DNA of 64,000 bases, taken from positions 62,001-126,000 of the forward strand of contig CANPGB010000003.1 of the NCBI GenBank assembly GCA_947573485.1. The letters are read 5' to 3'. Positions 35,412-44,603 of this stretch are shown here, in pieces. How positions within the stretch are numbered: position 1 is the stretch's first letter; every line of letters begins with the position of its first letter. Under the pieces are notes generated by a model. The model saw only the letters and a list, made by a program, of their open reading frames with translations. It was not told the DNA's origin and made no database searches. The stretch comes from an uncultured Porphyromonadaceae bacterium. GTDB taxonomy: Bacteria > Bacteroidota > Bacteroidia > Bacteroidales > Muribaculaceae. A program made the position numbers and the translations under genes.

Positions 35412-35445
35412 TGCGATATTTTTAAAGTTTTTAAATAAGTTGACC

Positions 35446-37770
35446 TTACTTAACTCCTATCTCATCTATAAACATGAAAGCCTGGTGCCCCTTGCCTGCA
35501 TGCCAGTCGGGCATGGAGTTCTCGAGGCCGAAAGTGATGCGCACATAGCGGCCAATGCCGCGGCTCACGCCCACTTTATGCTCCTTTATATATGTGGAAT
35601 TGGTTTCGAGTTGCGGATACGCCTCCTCGGCCACGGTAACGAAGTCGACGTTGTCGTCGGAGAGTTCAACCTTCACCGAGCGGGGGTCGAAAATCCAGGA
35701 GTCGGTGTTCACGTTTGTGCGGAACGATACCTCGCTTACTGTGTCGGCCTTGCCGAGATCAACGGTGACAGCCACCTCGGGCACATTGAAACCGAGCCAG
35801 AGGCCGTCGGTATAGCCGGGTGTTCCGAGCACGCCGTCGGTAAGCTGGGCGCCGCCGCCAAAGGCGTAGCGGGGATGAGGCTGCGCCGAGAGTTCCACAT
35901 TGCCGAAGGTGGCCTTGCTGAACTGAGTGCCTGCATGGTAGAGCTTGCCCATGCCCTTGCCGCGCTCGGCGGCTGCCGTGACGGCGGCAGGCGAGTCGAG
36001 AACAATGGGGCCGGTGTACACGGGGCTCGACGCATCGGGCTCGCTGCCGTCGAGGGTGTAGTGTATGGGGGCGTCGTCAAATGTGGAAAGCTCCACTGTG
36101 AGGGTGCGCGCCTCGGGGTCGGTGACGACCTTGCCCTTGACGTCGAAAACATGGTTGGCACGGCGCCAGCCATAGCTGTCGTAAATGCCAAGCAGGCGCC
36201 CGAGGCGGTGCACGAAGTCTTTGAAATCTTTCTTCGAGGGGTCGCTCCACACAACTTCCGAGAGGGCAGCCATGCGGGGCAGCTCCATATACTGCACGAG
36301 GTCGAAGGTGGGTATATATTCAGTCCAGAGATTAGCCTGGGCACCGAGTATATGGCGCGCCTGAACGCTGTCGAGCACATCGGGCACAGGTTCGTAGGCA
36401 TACACATCCTCAACCGGTACGTAGCTGCCTAACGCGAGAGGCTCGGCGGCTTGGTCGGTGCTCTGGTAGAAATTGAAGTAGAGCGGCAGCGAGGGCGTCA
36501 TCACCACATCGTGGCCGCGGCGGGCGCCTTCGATACCGCCATCGACGCCGCGCCACGACATCACGAGGGCGCCGTCGGCAAAGTCGCTGTCGAGAACTTC
36601 GTCCCAGCCGATAACTTTCTTGCCGCGGGCCTCAAGGAAGTCGGCCACGTGCTTCATCAGATAGTTCTGAAGCTTGGCCTCACGGGAGCCGTGGCTGTCG
36701 GAGCGGTAGCCAAGACTGTCGGCCAGAGCCTGGCAGCGGGCGCACTTCTCCCACTCGGTCTTGGCACACTCGTCGCCTCCTATATGAAATAATGTATAGG
36801 GGAATATCTCGCACAGCTCGCCGAACACGTCGTCGAGGAAAGCATAGACTTCGGGGTTGCCCGCGCAAAGCGCCTCGGTGGCCACGCCCCACTTGCACAT
36901 CACCTCATAGGGGCCACCCGAGCAACCAAGCTCAGGGGAGGCCGTGAGGGCGGCGCGGCTGTGGCCGGGAATATCAATCTCGGGCATGACCTCTATGCCA
37001 CGCTCGGTGGCATAGCGAACCACGTCCTGCATCTGCTCGCGGGTGTAGAAACCCTCCACGGGCTTGCCGTCGTAGGTATCCTCGGTCTTACCCACGATAG
37101 TGCGGGGGCGCTTCGAGCCCACCTCGGTGAGCAGAGGGCGGCTCTTGATTTCGGCACGCCAGCCCTGGTCGTCGGTAAGGTGCCAGTGGAAGCGGTTGAG
37201 CTTGTGCAGAGCCATCATATCTATAAAAGCCTTCACAGAGTCGACGGGGAAGAAGTGGCGCGAGACGTCGAGGTGCGCGCCACGGTAGCCGAAGCGCGGC
37301 TCATCGGCAATCTCGGCAGCCGGAATCTCAACGCCCGACACCCCGGGAGCATTGCCGACGGCGGCACGGAGAGTCTGCACGCCGTAAAAGACACCGGCAG
37401 GCGTGGGGCCTTCAATAAGGATACCGTCGGCAGCCGAGCGCAGGGTGTAGGCCTCGGGGTTCTCCGACACAGGAGCTATCGCAAGCGACACGGCACCCGA
37501 GGCATCGCCGCCGGGTGCGGGTTTGAGCCGCAGACCGGTCTGCAGGTCGATATACTCGCACAGGAGCGATGCCGTGCGGGCAAGGGCGCTGTCGCCCTCA
37601 GGAAAAACAACAGGGGTACCGTCGCGAAGCACAAACGGTTTCTCAGCCTCATTCAGAGTTACCTCCGCAGGCTTGGGTATAATTTCGAAAGATGCCCCGG
37701 CATTGCGCGAGCCGCAGGCAGTGACAGCGATAGCCGCCGCCAAGACAATTGTGCGGGAAAGCAGTTTCAT
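35446..37770 (-). CDS. Beta-N-acetylhexosaminidase lipoprotein, glycoside hydrolase family 20
   Basis: I start at ATG 37768-37770 (774 residues) because it begins a proper lipoprotein signal (MKLLSRTIVLAAAIAVTACG, lipid Cys C19). An upstream ATG at 37914 would place the promoter inside the gene. Domains: GH20b (about 25-155), catalytic barrel (about 160-500) with GYRGAHLDVSRHF (161-173), FHWHLTDDQGWR (194-205) and the catalytic pair D333-E334 in HIGGDECAKTEW, then a C-terminal beta domain and an F5/8-type discoidin-like domain (about 620-774). It removes terminal beta-GlcNAc or GalNAc. It has its own promoter and is separate from the main PUL unit, so co-regulation is uncertain. Confidence 0.93.
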   Translation of the reverse strand: MKLLSRTIVLAAAIAVTACGSRNAGASFEIIPKPAEVTLNEAEKPFVLRDGTPVVFPEGDSALARTASLLCEYIDLQTGLRLKPAPGGDASGAVSLAIAPVSENPEAYTLRSAADGILIEGPTPAGVFYGVQTLRAAVGNAPGVSGVEIPAAEIADEPRFGYRGAHLDVSRHFFPVDSVKAFIDMMALHKLNRFHWHLTDDQGWRAEIKSRPLLTEVGSKRPRTIVGKTEDTYDGKPVEGFYTREQMQDVVRYATERGIEVMPEIDIPGHSRAALTASPELGCSGGPYEVMCKWGVATEALCAGNPEVYAFLDDVFGELCEIFPYTLFHIGGDECAKTEWEKCARCQALADSLGYRSDSHGSREAKLQNYLMKHVADFLEARGKKVIGWDEVLDSDFADGALVMSWRGVDGGIEGARRGHDVVMTPSLPLYFNFYQSTDQAAEPLALGSYVPVEDVYAYEPVPDVLDSVQARHILGAQANLWTEYIPTFDLVQYMELPRMAALSEVVWSDPSKKDFKDFVHRLGRLLGIYDSYGWRRANHVFDVKGKVVTDPEARTLTVELSTFDDAPIHYTLDGSEPDASSPVYTGPIVLDSPAAVTAAAERGKGMGKLYHAGTQFSKATFGNVELSAQPHPRYAFGGGAQLTDGVLGTPGYTDGLWLGFNVPEVAVTVDLGKADTVSEVSFRTNVNTDSWIFDPRSVKVELSDDNVDFVTVAEEAYPQLETNSTYIKEHKVGVSRGIGRYVRITFGLENSMPDWHAGKGHQAFMFIDEIGVK

Positions 37771-37795
37771 AAAATAATGTGTATGTATGGTTTTG

Positions 37796-37827
37796 CAAAG
37801 ATACGAATAAGTGAGAGCAATGCCAAA
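37796..37827 (-). promoter_or_regulatory. Promoter of the GH20 gene
   Basis: On the minus strand, TTTG (37824-37827), a 20-bp spacer and TATCTTTG (37796-37803) match the Bacteroidota consensus perfectly. It decides the start of the GH20 gene at 37770. Confidence 0.85.
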
Positions 37828-37877
37828 TAAGCGACATATTTTTATAGGGCACATGTGAAAATATGATAAATTTTGCG

Positions 37878-37885
37878 TACTTTTG
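37878..37885 (+). promoter_or_regulatory. Promoter of the YidE-type transporter
   Basis: TACTTTTG is a perfect -7 box; the -33 element is weak (TGTG, 20 bp upstream). It is divergent from the GH20 promoter, the two -7 boxes being about 75 bp apart. Confidence 0.7.
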
Positions 37886-37946
37886 CACAAAATTTCCGGA
37901 GCGCCACAGGGCATTCCGTAGGGAGCAATTTTATTATTAAGGTTTT

Positions 37947-39608
37947 ATGGATTCTTTTTTAAACTTATTTCTTCCCGGTGAAGTGGGTATAGCCTCCACT
38001 CTGCTGCTCTACTCCTTTGTGATAGCGGCGGGCATCTACATCGGCAAGATTAAGATTTTCGGCGTATCGCTCGGCGTGACGTTCGTGCTGTTCGTGGGCA
38101 TCCTCTTGGGCCACTTCGGCTACACGATTGACCCCAACATCCTCAAGTTCGTGCGCGAGTTCGGCCTGATTCTCTTTATCTTCTCGATAGGTCTGCAGGT
38201 AGGCCCCGGCTTCTTCTCTTCTTTCAAGAAAGGCGGCATGCGACTCAATGCACTGGCCGTCATGGTTATTCTGCTTAACGTGGCTATTGTGCTGGCAATC
38301 TATTACTTCGGCAACATCCACGACATCTCGGCCCTCGTGGGCGTGATGAGCGGCGCCGTCACCAACACCCCCGGCCTCGCTGCAGCCCAGCAGACCATCA
38401 CACAGATGACCTCCACACCCGAGCAGGCCAACCTCATGGCAAGCGGCTATGCCGCAGCTTATCCCCTTGGCGTTGTGGGCATCATCCTCTCGATGTTCGT
38501 CATCAAATGGATTTTCCGCGTTAACATCGACAACGAGGTCAAGGCCATAGAGCAGGAGCAGGAAGACTCGCAGCTCAAGCCCTTTATCCTCACCGTGAAA
38601 GTAAGCAACGAGCTCGTCAACGGCAAGACAATGCTCGAGCTCCACGACATTGTTCAAGCCAACTTCGTGGTATCGCGCCTCATGGGCGCCGACGGGGCTA
38701 TCACAATACCCAAATCCACAACACAGATTCACACCGGCGACCTCCTCAAGATTGTATGCTCGGCACACGACGCCGACCGCTTCAAGGCCGTTATCGGCCC
38801 CGAAGCCGAAATGGACTGGGAATCGGCACCCACGCCCGTATTCTCGCGCCGCATTGTGGTTACCAAGAGCGAATATAACGGCGTGCCCCTGGGCACCCTC
38901 CGCCTCCACAAAGGCTACCAGCTCAACGCCACCCGTGTCAACCGCGCCGGCGTCGACCTCCTGGCCTCACCCAGCCTCCGCCTCCAGATGGGCGACCGCA
39001 TTACCGTCGTCGGCGACCTCGAGGATATCGACCGCCTCGCATCGCGCCTTGGCAACTCAATGAAGCGCCTCAACCAGCCCAACCTCATCACTATCTTCGT
39101 GGGTATAATACTCGGTATTATCCTCGGCAGCATCAACGTTGGCTTCGGCATGAAGCTCGGCCTCGCAGGCGGCCCCCTTGTGGTGGCTATCCTCCTGAGC
39201 CGCTTCGGCTACAAAGCCAAACTCGTAACCTACACCTCCACCTCGGCATCGATGATGCTCCGCGAGCTCGGTATAGCCCTCTTCCTTGCCTCCGTAGGCA
39301 TAGGCGCAGGCAAAGACTTCGCCGCCTCGGTGTTCAACGAAACCGGCATGTGGTGGGTAATATGGGGCTTTGTAATCACCGTCGTTCCCCTGATTATAGT
39401 GGGCAGCATAGCCCGCGGCCGCGACAAGCTCAACCTCCTCACAATCATGGGTATGATGTCGGGCGGCTGCACCGACCCCCCTGCCCTGGCATATGCCAAC
39501 AACTCCACCGGCAACGACGCCCCCGCCGTAGCCTACTCAACGGTATACCCGCTTACAATGTTCCTCCGCGTGGTGGCCGCACAGGCACTCATCCTCTGCC
39601 TGGCCTAA
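37947..39608 (+). CDS. AspT/YidE-family putative transporter with two RCK_C domains
   Basis: 553 residues. Two blocks of about five or six transmembrane helices (about 10-185 and 380-553) share the family motif: in block 1 LVGVMSGAVTNTPGLAAA (130-147) and in block 2 TIMGMMSGGCTDPPALAYA (506-524). Between them are two TrkA-C-like regulatory domains (about 205-285 and 295-370), e.g. GDLLKIVCSAHDADRFKAV and GDRITVVGDLEDIDRL. The family includes aspartate:alanine exchangers and uncharacterised YbjL/YidE proteins. Substrate not predictable; likely a small anion or amino acid exchanger. Confidence 0.88.
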   Translation: MDSFLNLFLPGEVGIASTLLLYSFVIAAGIYIGKIKIFGVSLGVTFVLFVGILLGHFGYTIDPNILKFVREFGLILFIFSIGLQVGPGFFSSFKKGGMRLNALAVMVILLNVAIVLAIYYFGNIHDISALVGVMSGAVTNTPGLAAAQQTITQMTSTPEQANLMASGYAAAYPLGVVGIILSMFVIKWIFRVNIDNEVKAIEQEQEDSQLKPFILTVKVSNELVNGKTMLELHDIVQANFVVSRLMGADGAITIPKSTTQIHTGDLLKIVCSAHDADRFKAVIGPEAEMDWESAPTPVFSRRIVVTKSEYNGVPLGTLRLHKGYQLNATRVNRAGVDLLASPSLRLQMGDRITVVGDLEDIDRLASRLGNSMKRLNQPNLITIFVGIILGIILGSINVGFGMKLGLAGGPLVVAILLSRFGYKAKLVTYTSTSASMMLRELGIALFLASVGIGAGKDFAASVFNETGMWWVIWGFVITVVPLIIVGSIARGRDKLNLLTIMGMMSGGCTDPPALAYANNSTGNDAPAVAYSTVYPLTMFLRVVAAQALILCLA

Positions 39609-39630
39609 GGCCGCCGCAACACCCGCATAA

Positions 39631-39671
39631 AAAGCCTGCCATGGCGCTCCAAGAGCACTGTGGCAGGCTTT
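39631..39671 (+). terminator. Terminator of the transporter gene
   Basis: AAAGCCTGCCA (39631-39641) pairs with TGGCAGGCTTT (39661-39671), ending in a short T stretch on the plus strand, 22 bp after the stop codon. Confidence 0.75.
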
Positions 39672-39695
39672 CAGCATAAAAAAATAGCCTAATTC

Positions 39696-39726
39696 TTTGT
39701 AGTTTGGTAAAAAAGGGGTAACTTTG
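39696..39726 (+). promoter_or_regulatory. Promoter of the DUF177-rpmF operon
   Basis: TTTG (39696-39699), a 19-bp spacer and TAACTTTG (39719-39726). The ATG of the DUF177 gene follows at 39752. Confidence 0.85.
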
Positions 39727-39751
39727 CAGAGTTTTTCATTATACACCTCCC

Positions 39752-40345
39752 ATGGGAAAGTTCAGCGCATACAAATTGCCGCTCAAAGGCCTCGGCACTG
39801 GCACTCACACTTTTGAGTATCATCTGGACAAGCAGTTCTTCGTGAATATGGAGAGCACCGATGTCCACGACGCCGACCTCAATGTGACTGTCACAGTGCA
39901 GTATAACGGCGATTTCTACGACCTCGATTTCAAAATCGCGGGCGAAGTCACGCTCATATGCGACCGCTGCCTCGACGACCTCCACTACCCTATCGAAGCC
40001 ACATATCACATCGTGGTGAAATACGGCGACGACTACAACGACGACAGCGACGAGGTGCTCGAGATTCCCGAGAGCGACGCTACGCTCAATGTGGCGTATA
40101 TGATTTACGACACCGTGGTACTGGCTATCCCGATGAAGCATGTCCACCCCCTTGGCAAGTGCAACCGCCAGATGAGCGCAATGCTCAAAAAGCACCGTGC
40201 ACAGGCCGGCGATGAAGATGCCGAACTCGAGAACGACCTTATCGACGAAATTGACAACATCGACGCCGCTCCCGCTGCAGACTCCGCTTCCGACCCCCGT
40301 TGGGACGCACTCCGCAAGCTCTCCGGCGACAATAATATTGAATAA
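39752..40345 (+). CDS. yceD: DUF177 (YceD-family) protein
   Basis: 197 residues with the DUF177 signature ICDRCLDDLHYPI, whose CxxC (C70, C73) is conserved in the family. An acidic tail (about 160-190) follows. The gene precedes rpmF by 21 bp, the standard arrangement across bacteria. YceD family proteins have been linked to 23S rRNA accumulation; for this protein that role is only by homology. Confidence 0.9.
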   Translation: MGKFSAYKLPLKGLGTGTHTFEYHLDKQFFVNMESTDVHDADLNVTVTVQYNGDFYDLDFKIAGEVTLICDRCLDDLHYPIEATYHIVVKYGDDYNDDSDEVLEIPESDATLNVAYMIYDTVVLAIPMKHVHPLGKCNRQMSAMLKKHRAQAGDEDAELENDLIDEIDNIDAAPAADSASDPRWDALRKLSGDNNIE

Positions 40346-40366
40346 CAACAGAAACAATAAAAAGCA

Positions 40367-40552
40367 ATGGCACATCCTAAACGCAAACAATCGAAGACCC
40401 GCACCGCCAAGCGTCGCACTCACGACAAGGCAGTTGCCCCCACTCTCGCTCTTTGCCCCAACTGCGGTGCATGGCACATCTACCACACCGTGTGTGGCGA
40501 ATGCGGCTACTACCGTGGCAAGCAGGCTATCGTAAAAGACGCTGCCGTCTAA
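40367..40552 (+). CDS. rpmF: 50S ribosomal protein L32
   Basis: 61 residues beginning MAHPKRKQSKTRTAKRRTHD, as in L32 generally, with a zinc-ribbon of four cysteines C30, C33, C43 and C46 (CPNCGAWHIYHTVCGECG). Usual length. It is cotranscribed with the DUF177 gene. Confidence 0.97.
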   Translation: MAHPKRKQSKTRTAKRRTHDKAVAPTLALCPNCGAWHIYHTVCGECGYYRGKQAIVKDAAV

Positions 40553-40728
40553 GCCTTAGCGCAACCGAAGGCACGAAAGACTTCTCTTTAGCCACTGAAG
40601 CAACGATGCAACCTTGCGCCGACCGAAGCCTCTGCTCAAGCGGGGCTGCGGCGGCATGAGGTATTGTTGCGTATTGCCCCTAAGCCTACTTTTTTCTTAC
40701 TCACAAGACTCTAAAAAATTCTCCCGAT
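40553..40728. other. 176-bp gap between rpmF and fabH, no gene seen
   Basis: Contains short GC-rich stretches (AAGCCTCTGCTCAAGCGGGGCT near 40624) but no clear hairpin with a T run. No copy of plsX is present, although plsX often separates rpmF and fabH in other phyla. Confidence 0.5.
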
Positions 40729-41715
40729 ATGCTCAATGCCCGTATCTCCGGCTTGGCCTCGTACCTGCCCGATGACATTCTCGACAATGAGATGCTCTCG
40801 AAAATGGTAGACACTAACGACGAATGGATTACTACACGCGTCGGAATCAAAGAACGCCACATACTCCACATGCCCGGCAAAGGCTCTTCATACCTCGGCA
40901 TAAAGGCGGTAGAGAAACTTTTCAAGGAATACAACGTCAACCCCGACGACATTGAGCTGCTCATCTGCGCCACATCGAACCCCGACTACCGTTTCCCCTC
41001 CACAGGCTCTATAATCTGCGAGGGTGCCGGACTCAAAAACGCCTACTCCTACGACATGGAAGCTGCCTGCGCAGGCTTCATCGTCGCTCTCCAGGAAGCC
41101 CGCGCCTACATCTGCTCGGGCATCTACAAGAAAGTGGTGATAGTATGCGCCGAGAAAATGTCGTCGATGGTAAACTATCAGGACCGCTCCACCTGCCCCC
41201 TCTTCGGCGACGGCGCCGCTGCCGTGCTCGTTGAGCCCACCGAAGAACAGGGCGTAGGCATTATCGACGGCGTATTCCACGTCGACGGCATCGGCCGCGA
41301 ACACCTCCTCATGAAGGCCGGCGGCTCGGCTTACCCCGCATGCCAGGAAACCCTCGACGCCGGAGAGCACCTCCTCTTCCAGGACGGACGCGCCGTGTAC
41401 AAGCACGCCGTGACAAACATGCTCACATCGTCGCTCGACATCATGAAGCGCAACAACCTCACCGCCGACGACGTTGCATACCTCATACCTCACCAGGCTA
41501 ATCTCCGCATTATCGAGGCCGTTGCCGACCGCGCGAAATTCCCCATGGAAAAAGTGCTCGTCAACATCGAGCACACCGGCAACACCTCGGCAGCCTCAAT
41601 TCCCATTTGCCTCGACGAATACAAGAGCAAGCTCAAAAAAGGCGACAAGCTCGTGCTCACCGCCTTCGGCGCAGGCTTCACATGGGGCGCCATGTACTTG
41701 GTTTGGGACCTCTGA
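40729..41715 (+). CDS. fabH: Beta-ketoacyl-ACP synthase III
   Basis: 328 residues, typical length. The Cys-His-Asn triad is intact: C114 in MEAACAGF, H255 in LIPHQANLR and N285 in IEHTGNTSAAS. It starts fatty-acid synthesis by condensing acetyl-CoA (or branched acyl-CoA) with malonyl-ACP. It sits downstream of DUF177-rpmF, as in many bacteria. A hairpin beginning at 41758 and the era promoter follow. Confidence 0.96.
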   Translation: MLNARISGLASYLPDDILDNEMLSKMVDTNDEWITTRVGIKERHILHMPGKGSSYLGIKAVEKLFKEYNVNPDDIELLICATSNPDYRFPSTGSIICEGAGLKNAYSYDMEAACAGFIVALQEARAYICSGIYKKVVIVCAEKMSSMVNYQDRSTCPLFGDGAAAVLVEPTEEQGVGIIDGVFHVDGIGREHLLMKAGGSAYPACQETLDAGEHLLFQDGRAVYKHAVTNMLTSSLDIMKRNNLTADDVAYLIPHQANLRIIEAVADRAKFPMEKVLVNIEHTGNTSAASIPICLDEYKSKLKKGDKLVLTAFGAGFTWGAMYLVWDL

Positions 41716-41757
41716 TTCCACTCCCGGGCTGCCGCATGCCACATAATTTTTAACGGA

Positions 41758-41780
41758 GATAGCACTTTATAGGTGCTATC
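41758..41780 (+). terminator. Hairpin overlapping the era promoter
   Basis: GATAGCAC (41758-41765) pairs with GTGCTATC (41773-41780), followed by TTTGTTT. It can end the fabH transcript; its right arm also forms part of the era -7 box (TATCTTTG), so the same dyad may act as an operator. Confidence 0.5.
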
Positions 41781-41784
41781 TTTG
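41777..41784 (+). promoter_or_regulatory. Promoter of era
   Basis: TATCTTTG is a perfect -7 match. Transcription would begin near 41791, so an in-frame ATG at 41773 cannot be used and the start is the ATG at 41809. Confidence 0.65.
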
Positions 41785-41808
41785 TTTATATATGAAAACA
41801 TTACTGAC

Positions 41809-42756
41809 ATGACACAAGAAATAAACACCAACGGCAGCCTTACCCCCGCCGACGAAAAGAACCTCCCCGAAATCGCACACAAATCCGGTTTCGTCAACAT
41901 AGTAGGCAACCCCAACGTAGGCAAGTCAACACTGATGAACGACCTCGTGGGCGAGCGCATAAGCATCATAACCCAAAAGGCGCAGACCACACGCCACCGC
42001 ATAATGGGCATAGTCAACACTCCTGAGTATCAGATAGTTTTCTCCGACACCCCGGGTGTGCTCAAGCCCAAATACAAAATGCAGGAAGGCATGCTCGCCT
42101 TCAGTGAGGGAGCGCTCACCGACGCCGACGTACTCCTATATGTGACCGACGTTGTGGAAGACCCCACCAAGAACGCCGACTTCCTTGAGAAGGTAGCCAA
42201 AGAGACTATCCCCGTGCTCCTGGTTATCAACAAGATAGACCTCCTCAAAGACAACGCCGAACTCGAGGCCATAGTCGACCGCTGGCGCGCACTCCTGCCC
42301 AAAGCCGAGATATTCCCCACATCGGCCAAAGAGCACTTCAATGTGCAGGCATTGATGCAGCGTATAGTCGAGCTCCTGCCCGCAGGCGAGCCTTACTTCG
42401 GCAAAGACGCCCTCACCGACAAACCCGCCCGATTCTTCGTCACCGAGATAATCCGCGAGAAAATCCTCCTCAACTACGACAAAGAAGTGCCCTACTCCAC
42501 CGAGGTAATCGTAGAGAAATTCGAGGAAAAAGAAAACTCGATTCACATAATGGCCGTGATCTATGTGGAGCGCGACAGCCAGAAAGGTATCCTCATCGGA
42601 CGCCAGGGCGCAATGCTCAAGAAAGTGGGCACCGAGGCTCGAAAGGACATCGAGAAATTCTTCGGCAAGAGCGTGTTCCTCGAGCTCTTCGTCAAGGTAG
42701 AGCCCAACTGGCGCAACCGCGAGAACAAACTCCGCCAGTTCGGTTACATAGAATAA
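41809..42756 (+). CDS. era: GTPase Era
   Basis: I start at ATG 41809 (315 residues) because the promoter -7 box (41777-41784) rules out the upstream ATG. G1 is GNPNVGKS (33-40), followed by TTRH, the DTPG box and NKIDLL, and a C-terminal KH domain (about 210-315; EKENSIHIMAVIYVERDSQK, LIGRQGAMLKKVG). Era checks 16S rRNA maturation in the 30S subunit. The gene is followed by der 63 bp downstream. Confidence 0.96.
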   Translation: MTQEINTNGSLTPADEKNLPEIAHKSGFVNIVGNPNVGKSTLMNDLVGERISIITQKAQTTRHRIMGIVNTPEYQIVFSDTPGVLKPKYKMQEGMLAFSEGALTDADVLLYVTDVVEDPTKNADFLEKVAKETIPVLLVINKIDLLKDNAELEAIVDRWRALLPKAEIFPTSAKEHFNVQALMQRIVELLPAGEPYFGKDALTDKPARFFVTEIIREKILLNYDKEVPYSTEVIVEKFEEKENSIHIMAVIYVERDSQKGILIGRQGAMLKKVGTEARKDIEKFFGKSVFLELFVKVEPNWRNRENKLRQFGYIE

Positions 42757-42763
42757 ACGCCAC

Positions 42764-42794
42764 TTGGCAGTTTGCCGAATTTTACTTAATTTTG
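42764..42794 (+). promoter_or_regulatory. Promoter of der
   Basis: TTG (42764-42766), a 20-bp spacer and TAATTTTG (42787-42794). The ATG of der is at 42820. Confidence 0.75.
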
Positions 42795-42819
42795 CCCAAA
42801 ACATAACGATATAACTGAC

Positions 42820-44139
42820 ATGGGACAACTCGTAGCTATAGTCGGACGCCCTAACGTGGGCAAGTCGACGCTCTTCAACCGCCTGACGCAGACGCGCACT
42901 GCAATCACCGACCCCACCGCCGGCACAACGCGCGACCGCCAGTACGGCAAAGTCGACTGGAACGGCAAGGAATTCTCCATAGTCGACACCGGAGGCTGGG
43001 TTGTGAACTCCGAAGACGTCTTTGAATCCGAAATAAACAAGCAGGTCGAGCTCGCTATCGAGCAGGCCGATGAAATACTTTTTGTAGTCGACGCAATGAA
43101 CGGCGTGACTGACCTCGACGACCACGTGGCCGAAATCCTGCGCAAATCGCGCAAGCCCGTGATTCTCGTGGCAAACAAAGTCGACTCCAACGAGTGGGTA
43201 TACAACGTGCCCGAATTTTACTCGCTGGGCCTCGGCGACCCCTACCCCGTATCGGCAGTGAACGGCTACGGCACAGGCGACCTCCTCGACGAAGTCGTTG
43301 CCAAGCTCCCCGAGAAAGACGAAGAAGAAGCCGCACACCTCGAAGAAATACCCAAATTTGCTATCGTCGGACGCCCGAACGCAGGCAAATCGTCGCTCAT
43401 CAACGCCTTTATCGGCGTCGAGCGCCACATCGTAACCGACATCGCAGGCACAACCCGCGACTCCATTTACACCCGTTACGATAAGTTCGGCTTCGACTTC
43501 TACCTTGTCGACACCGCCGGTATCCGCAAGAAGAACAAGGTAAACGAAGACATTGAATACTACTCTGTTATCCGCTCGATACGCGCTATCGAAGCCTCCG
43601 ACGTCTGCATCCTCATGATCGACGCCACCCGTGGCATCGAGGCCCAGGACGTGAACATCTTCTCGCTCATCCAGCGCAACAAAAAAGGCCTCGTGGTAGT
43701 AGTCAACAAGTGGGACCTCGTGGAAGACAAGTCAACCGCAGCAATCAAGCGCTATGAAGCAGCTATCCGCGAGCGCTTCGCACCCTTCACCGACTTCCCC
43801 ATAATCTTCGCCTCGGCACTCACCAAGCAGCGCATATTCAAGGTACTCGAGACCGCCGTCGACGTTTACCAGAACCGCAAGCGCACCGTGCCCACCTCTC
43901 AGCTCAACACCGTGCTCAAAGAGGACATCGATGCCTACCCACCGCCAAGCAATAAGGGTAAATTCATCAAAATCAAATACATAACCATGCTCAAAGGCGC
44001 ACAGGTGCCCACCTTTATCTTCTTCTGCAACCTCCCGCAGTGGGTAAAGGAACCCTACCGCCGCTACCTCGAAAACAAAATCCGCGAGCACTGGAACTTT
44101 ACAGGTACGCCTATCAACGTGTTCATGCGCGAGAAATAA
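42820..44139 (+). CDS. der: GTPase Der (EngA)
   Basis: 439 residues with two consecutive G domains: P-loop 1 GRPNVGKS (9-16) and P-loop 2 GRPNAGKS (184-191), each with DT[G/A]G (DTGGW, DTAGI) and NK[VW]D boxes, and a C-terminal KH-like domain (about 350-439). Der is needed for 50S subunit assembly. It lies directly after era, so two ribosome-assembly GTPases are adjacent. A terminator follows. Confidence 0.97.
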   Translation: MGQLVAIVGRPNVGKSTLFNRLTQTRTAITDPTAGTTRDRQYGKVDWNGKEFSIVDTGGWVVNSEDVFESEINKQVELAIEQADEILFVVDAMNGVTDLDDHVAEILRKSRKPVILVANKVDSNEWVYNVPEFYSLGLGDPYPVSAVNGYGTGDLLDEVVAKLPEKDEEEAAHLEEIPKFAIVGRPNAGKSSLINAFIGVERHIVTDIAGTTRDSIYTRYDKFGFDFYLVDTAGIRKKNKVNEDIEYYSVIRSIRAIEASDVCILMIDATRGIEAQDVNIFSLIQRNKKGLVVVVNKWDLVEDKSTAAIKRYEAAIRERFAPFTDFPIIFASALTKQRIFKVLETAVDVYQNRKRTVPTSQLNTVLKEDIDAYPPPSNKGKFIKIKYITMLKGAQVPTFIFFCNLPQWVKEPYRRYLENKIREHWNFTGTPINVFMREK

Positions 44140-44160
44140 GCGACCCGAAAACAACATTAG

Positions 44161-44193
44161 AGGGGGCTGCGCCGCACGGCGTGGCCCCCTTTA
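44161..44193 (+). terminator. Terminator of der
   Basis: AGGGGGC (44161-44167) pairs with GCCCCCT (44184-44190) through a GC-rich loop, followed by TTTAC. Located 22 bp past the der stop. Confidence 0.7.
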
Positions 44194-44236
44194 CATTATT
44201 GCTGCCGGGAGCTTTTTTGCTGTTAATGCAATTTTT

Positions 44237-44268
44237 TTTGGCGGGAAACGGAATTTTTTCTACTTTTG
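44237..44268 (+). promoter_or_regulatory. Promoter of the coiled-coil protein-zapA operon
   Basis: TTTG (44237-44240), exactly 20 bp, then TACTTTTG (44261-44268). A very good match. It lies just upstream of the ATG at 44286. Confidence 0.85.
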
Positions 44269-44285
44269 TGAAAATTTGGCATGGA

Positions 44286-44585
44286 ATGGCAAAGGATCTC
44301 GCCGAGCAACTGAGCCGCATAGGCCATAAGGCCGAACTGCTGGTGACGCGATTCTCCACCCTGAAGGAGCAGAACAAAGAGCTGCGAAGCCGTCTGGTGG
44401 AGCTCGAAGCCACGCTCCGCGCCCGCGACGCCCTCATTGAGCGCCAGCGCATAGAGCTTGAGCACCTGCGAATATCATCGGCCCTCGCGCCCGATGCTGC
44501 CACAGCCCGCGAAGCCAGAGCCACCCTTGTTGAATTAGTGCGGGAAATCGACGCCTGCGTCGCCGACTTGATGAAAGACGTGTAA
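44286..44585 (+). CDS. Small coiled-coil protein upstream of zapA
   Basis: 99 residues starting at ATG 44286; an open frame upstream runs into der but the promoter at 44237-44268 fixes the start here. It is strongly helical with heptad-like Leu and charged residues (STLKEQNKELRSRLVELEA, about 24-42) and has no membrane segment. The stop is 18 bp before zapA. Its size and coiled-coil nature suggest a division-related partner such as ZapB, but I can claim only the context. Confidence 0.7.
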   Translation: MAKDLAEQLSRIGHKAELLVTRFSTLKEQNKELRSRLVELEATLRARDALIERQRIELEHLRISSALAPDAATAREARATLVELVREIDACVADLMKDV

Positions 44586-44603
44586 CACCCGCTGCCCTGC
44601 GCA

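Larger units (their letters stand above)
34896..35445. other. 550-bp intergenic region upstream of susC, rich in palindromes
   Basis: No gene is visible. The region contains the candidate susC promoter and its palindrome (35046-35104), an adjacent palindrome AGACGGCCATGGCCGTCT (35103-35120), a hairpin GCGCGC-ACTT-GCGCGC (35127-35142) followed by TTTT, an AT-rich block (about 35160-35250), and a GC-rich hairpin near the GH20 stop (35373-35411). The number of dyad elements exceeds that of any other gap here. Confidence 0.6.

Noticed and set aside
35446-37770. GH20 as part of the main PUL operon
   Set aside because: It is separated from susC by 550 bp, has its own perfect promoter, and a hairpin follows it, so it is a separate transcription unit; functional linkage remains possible.
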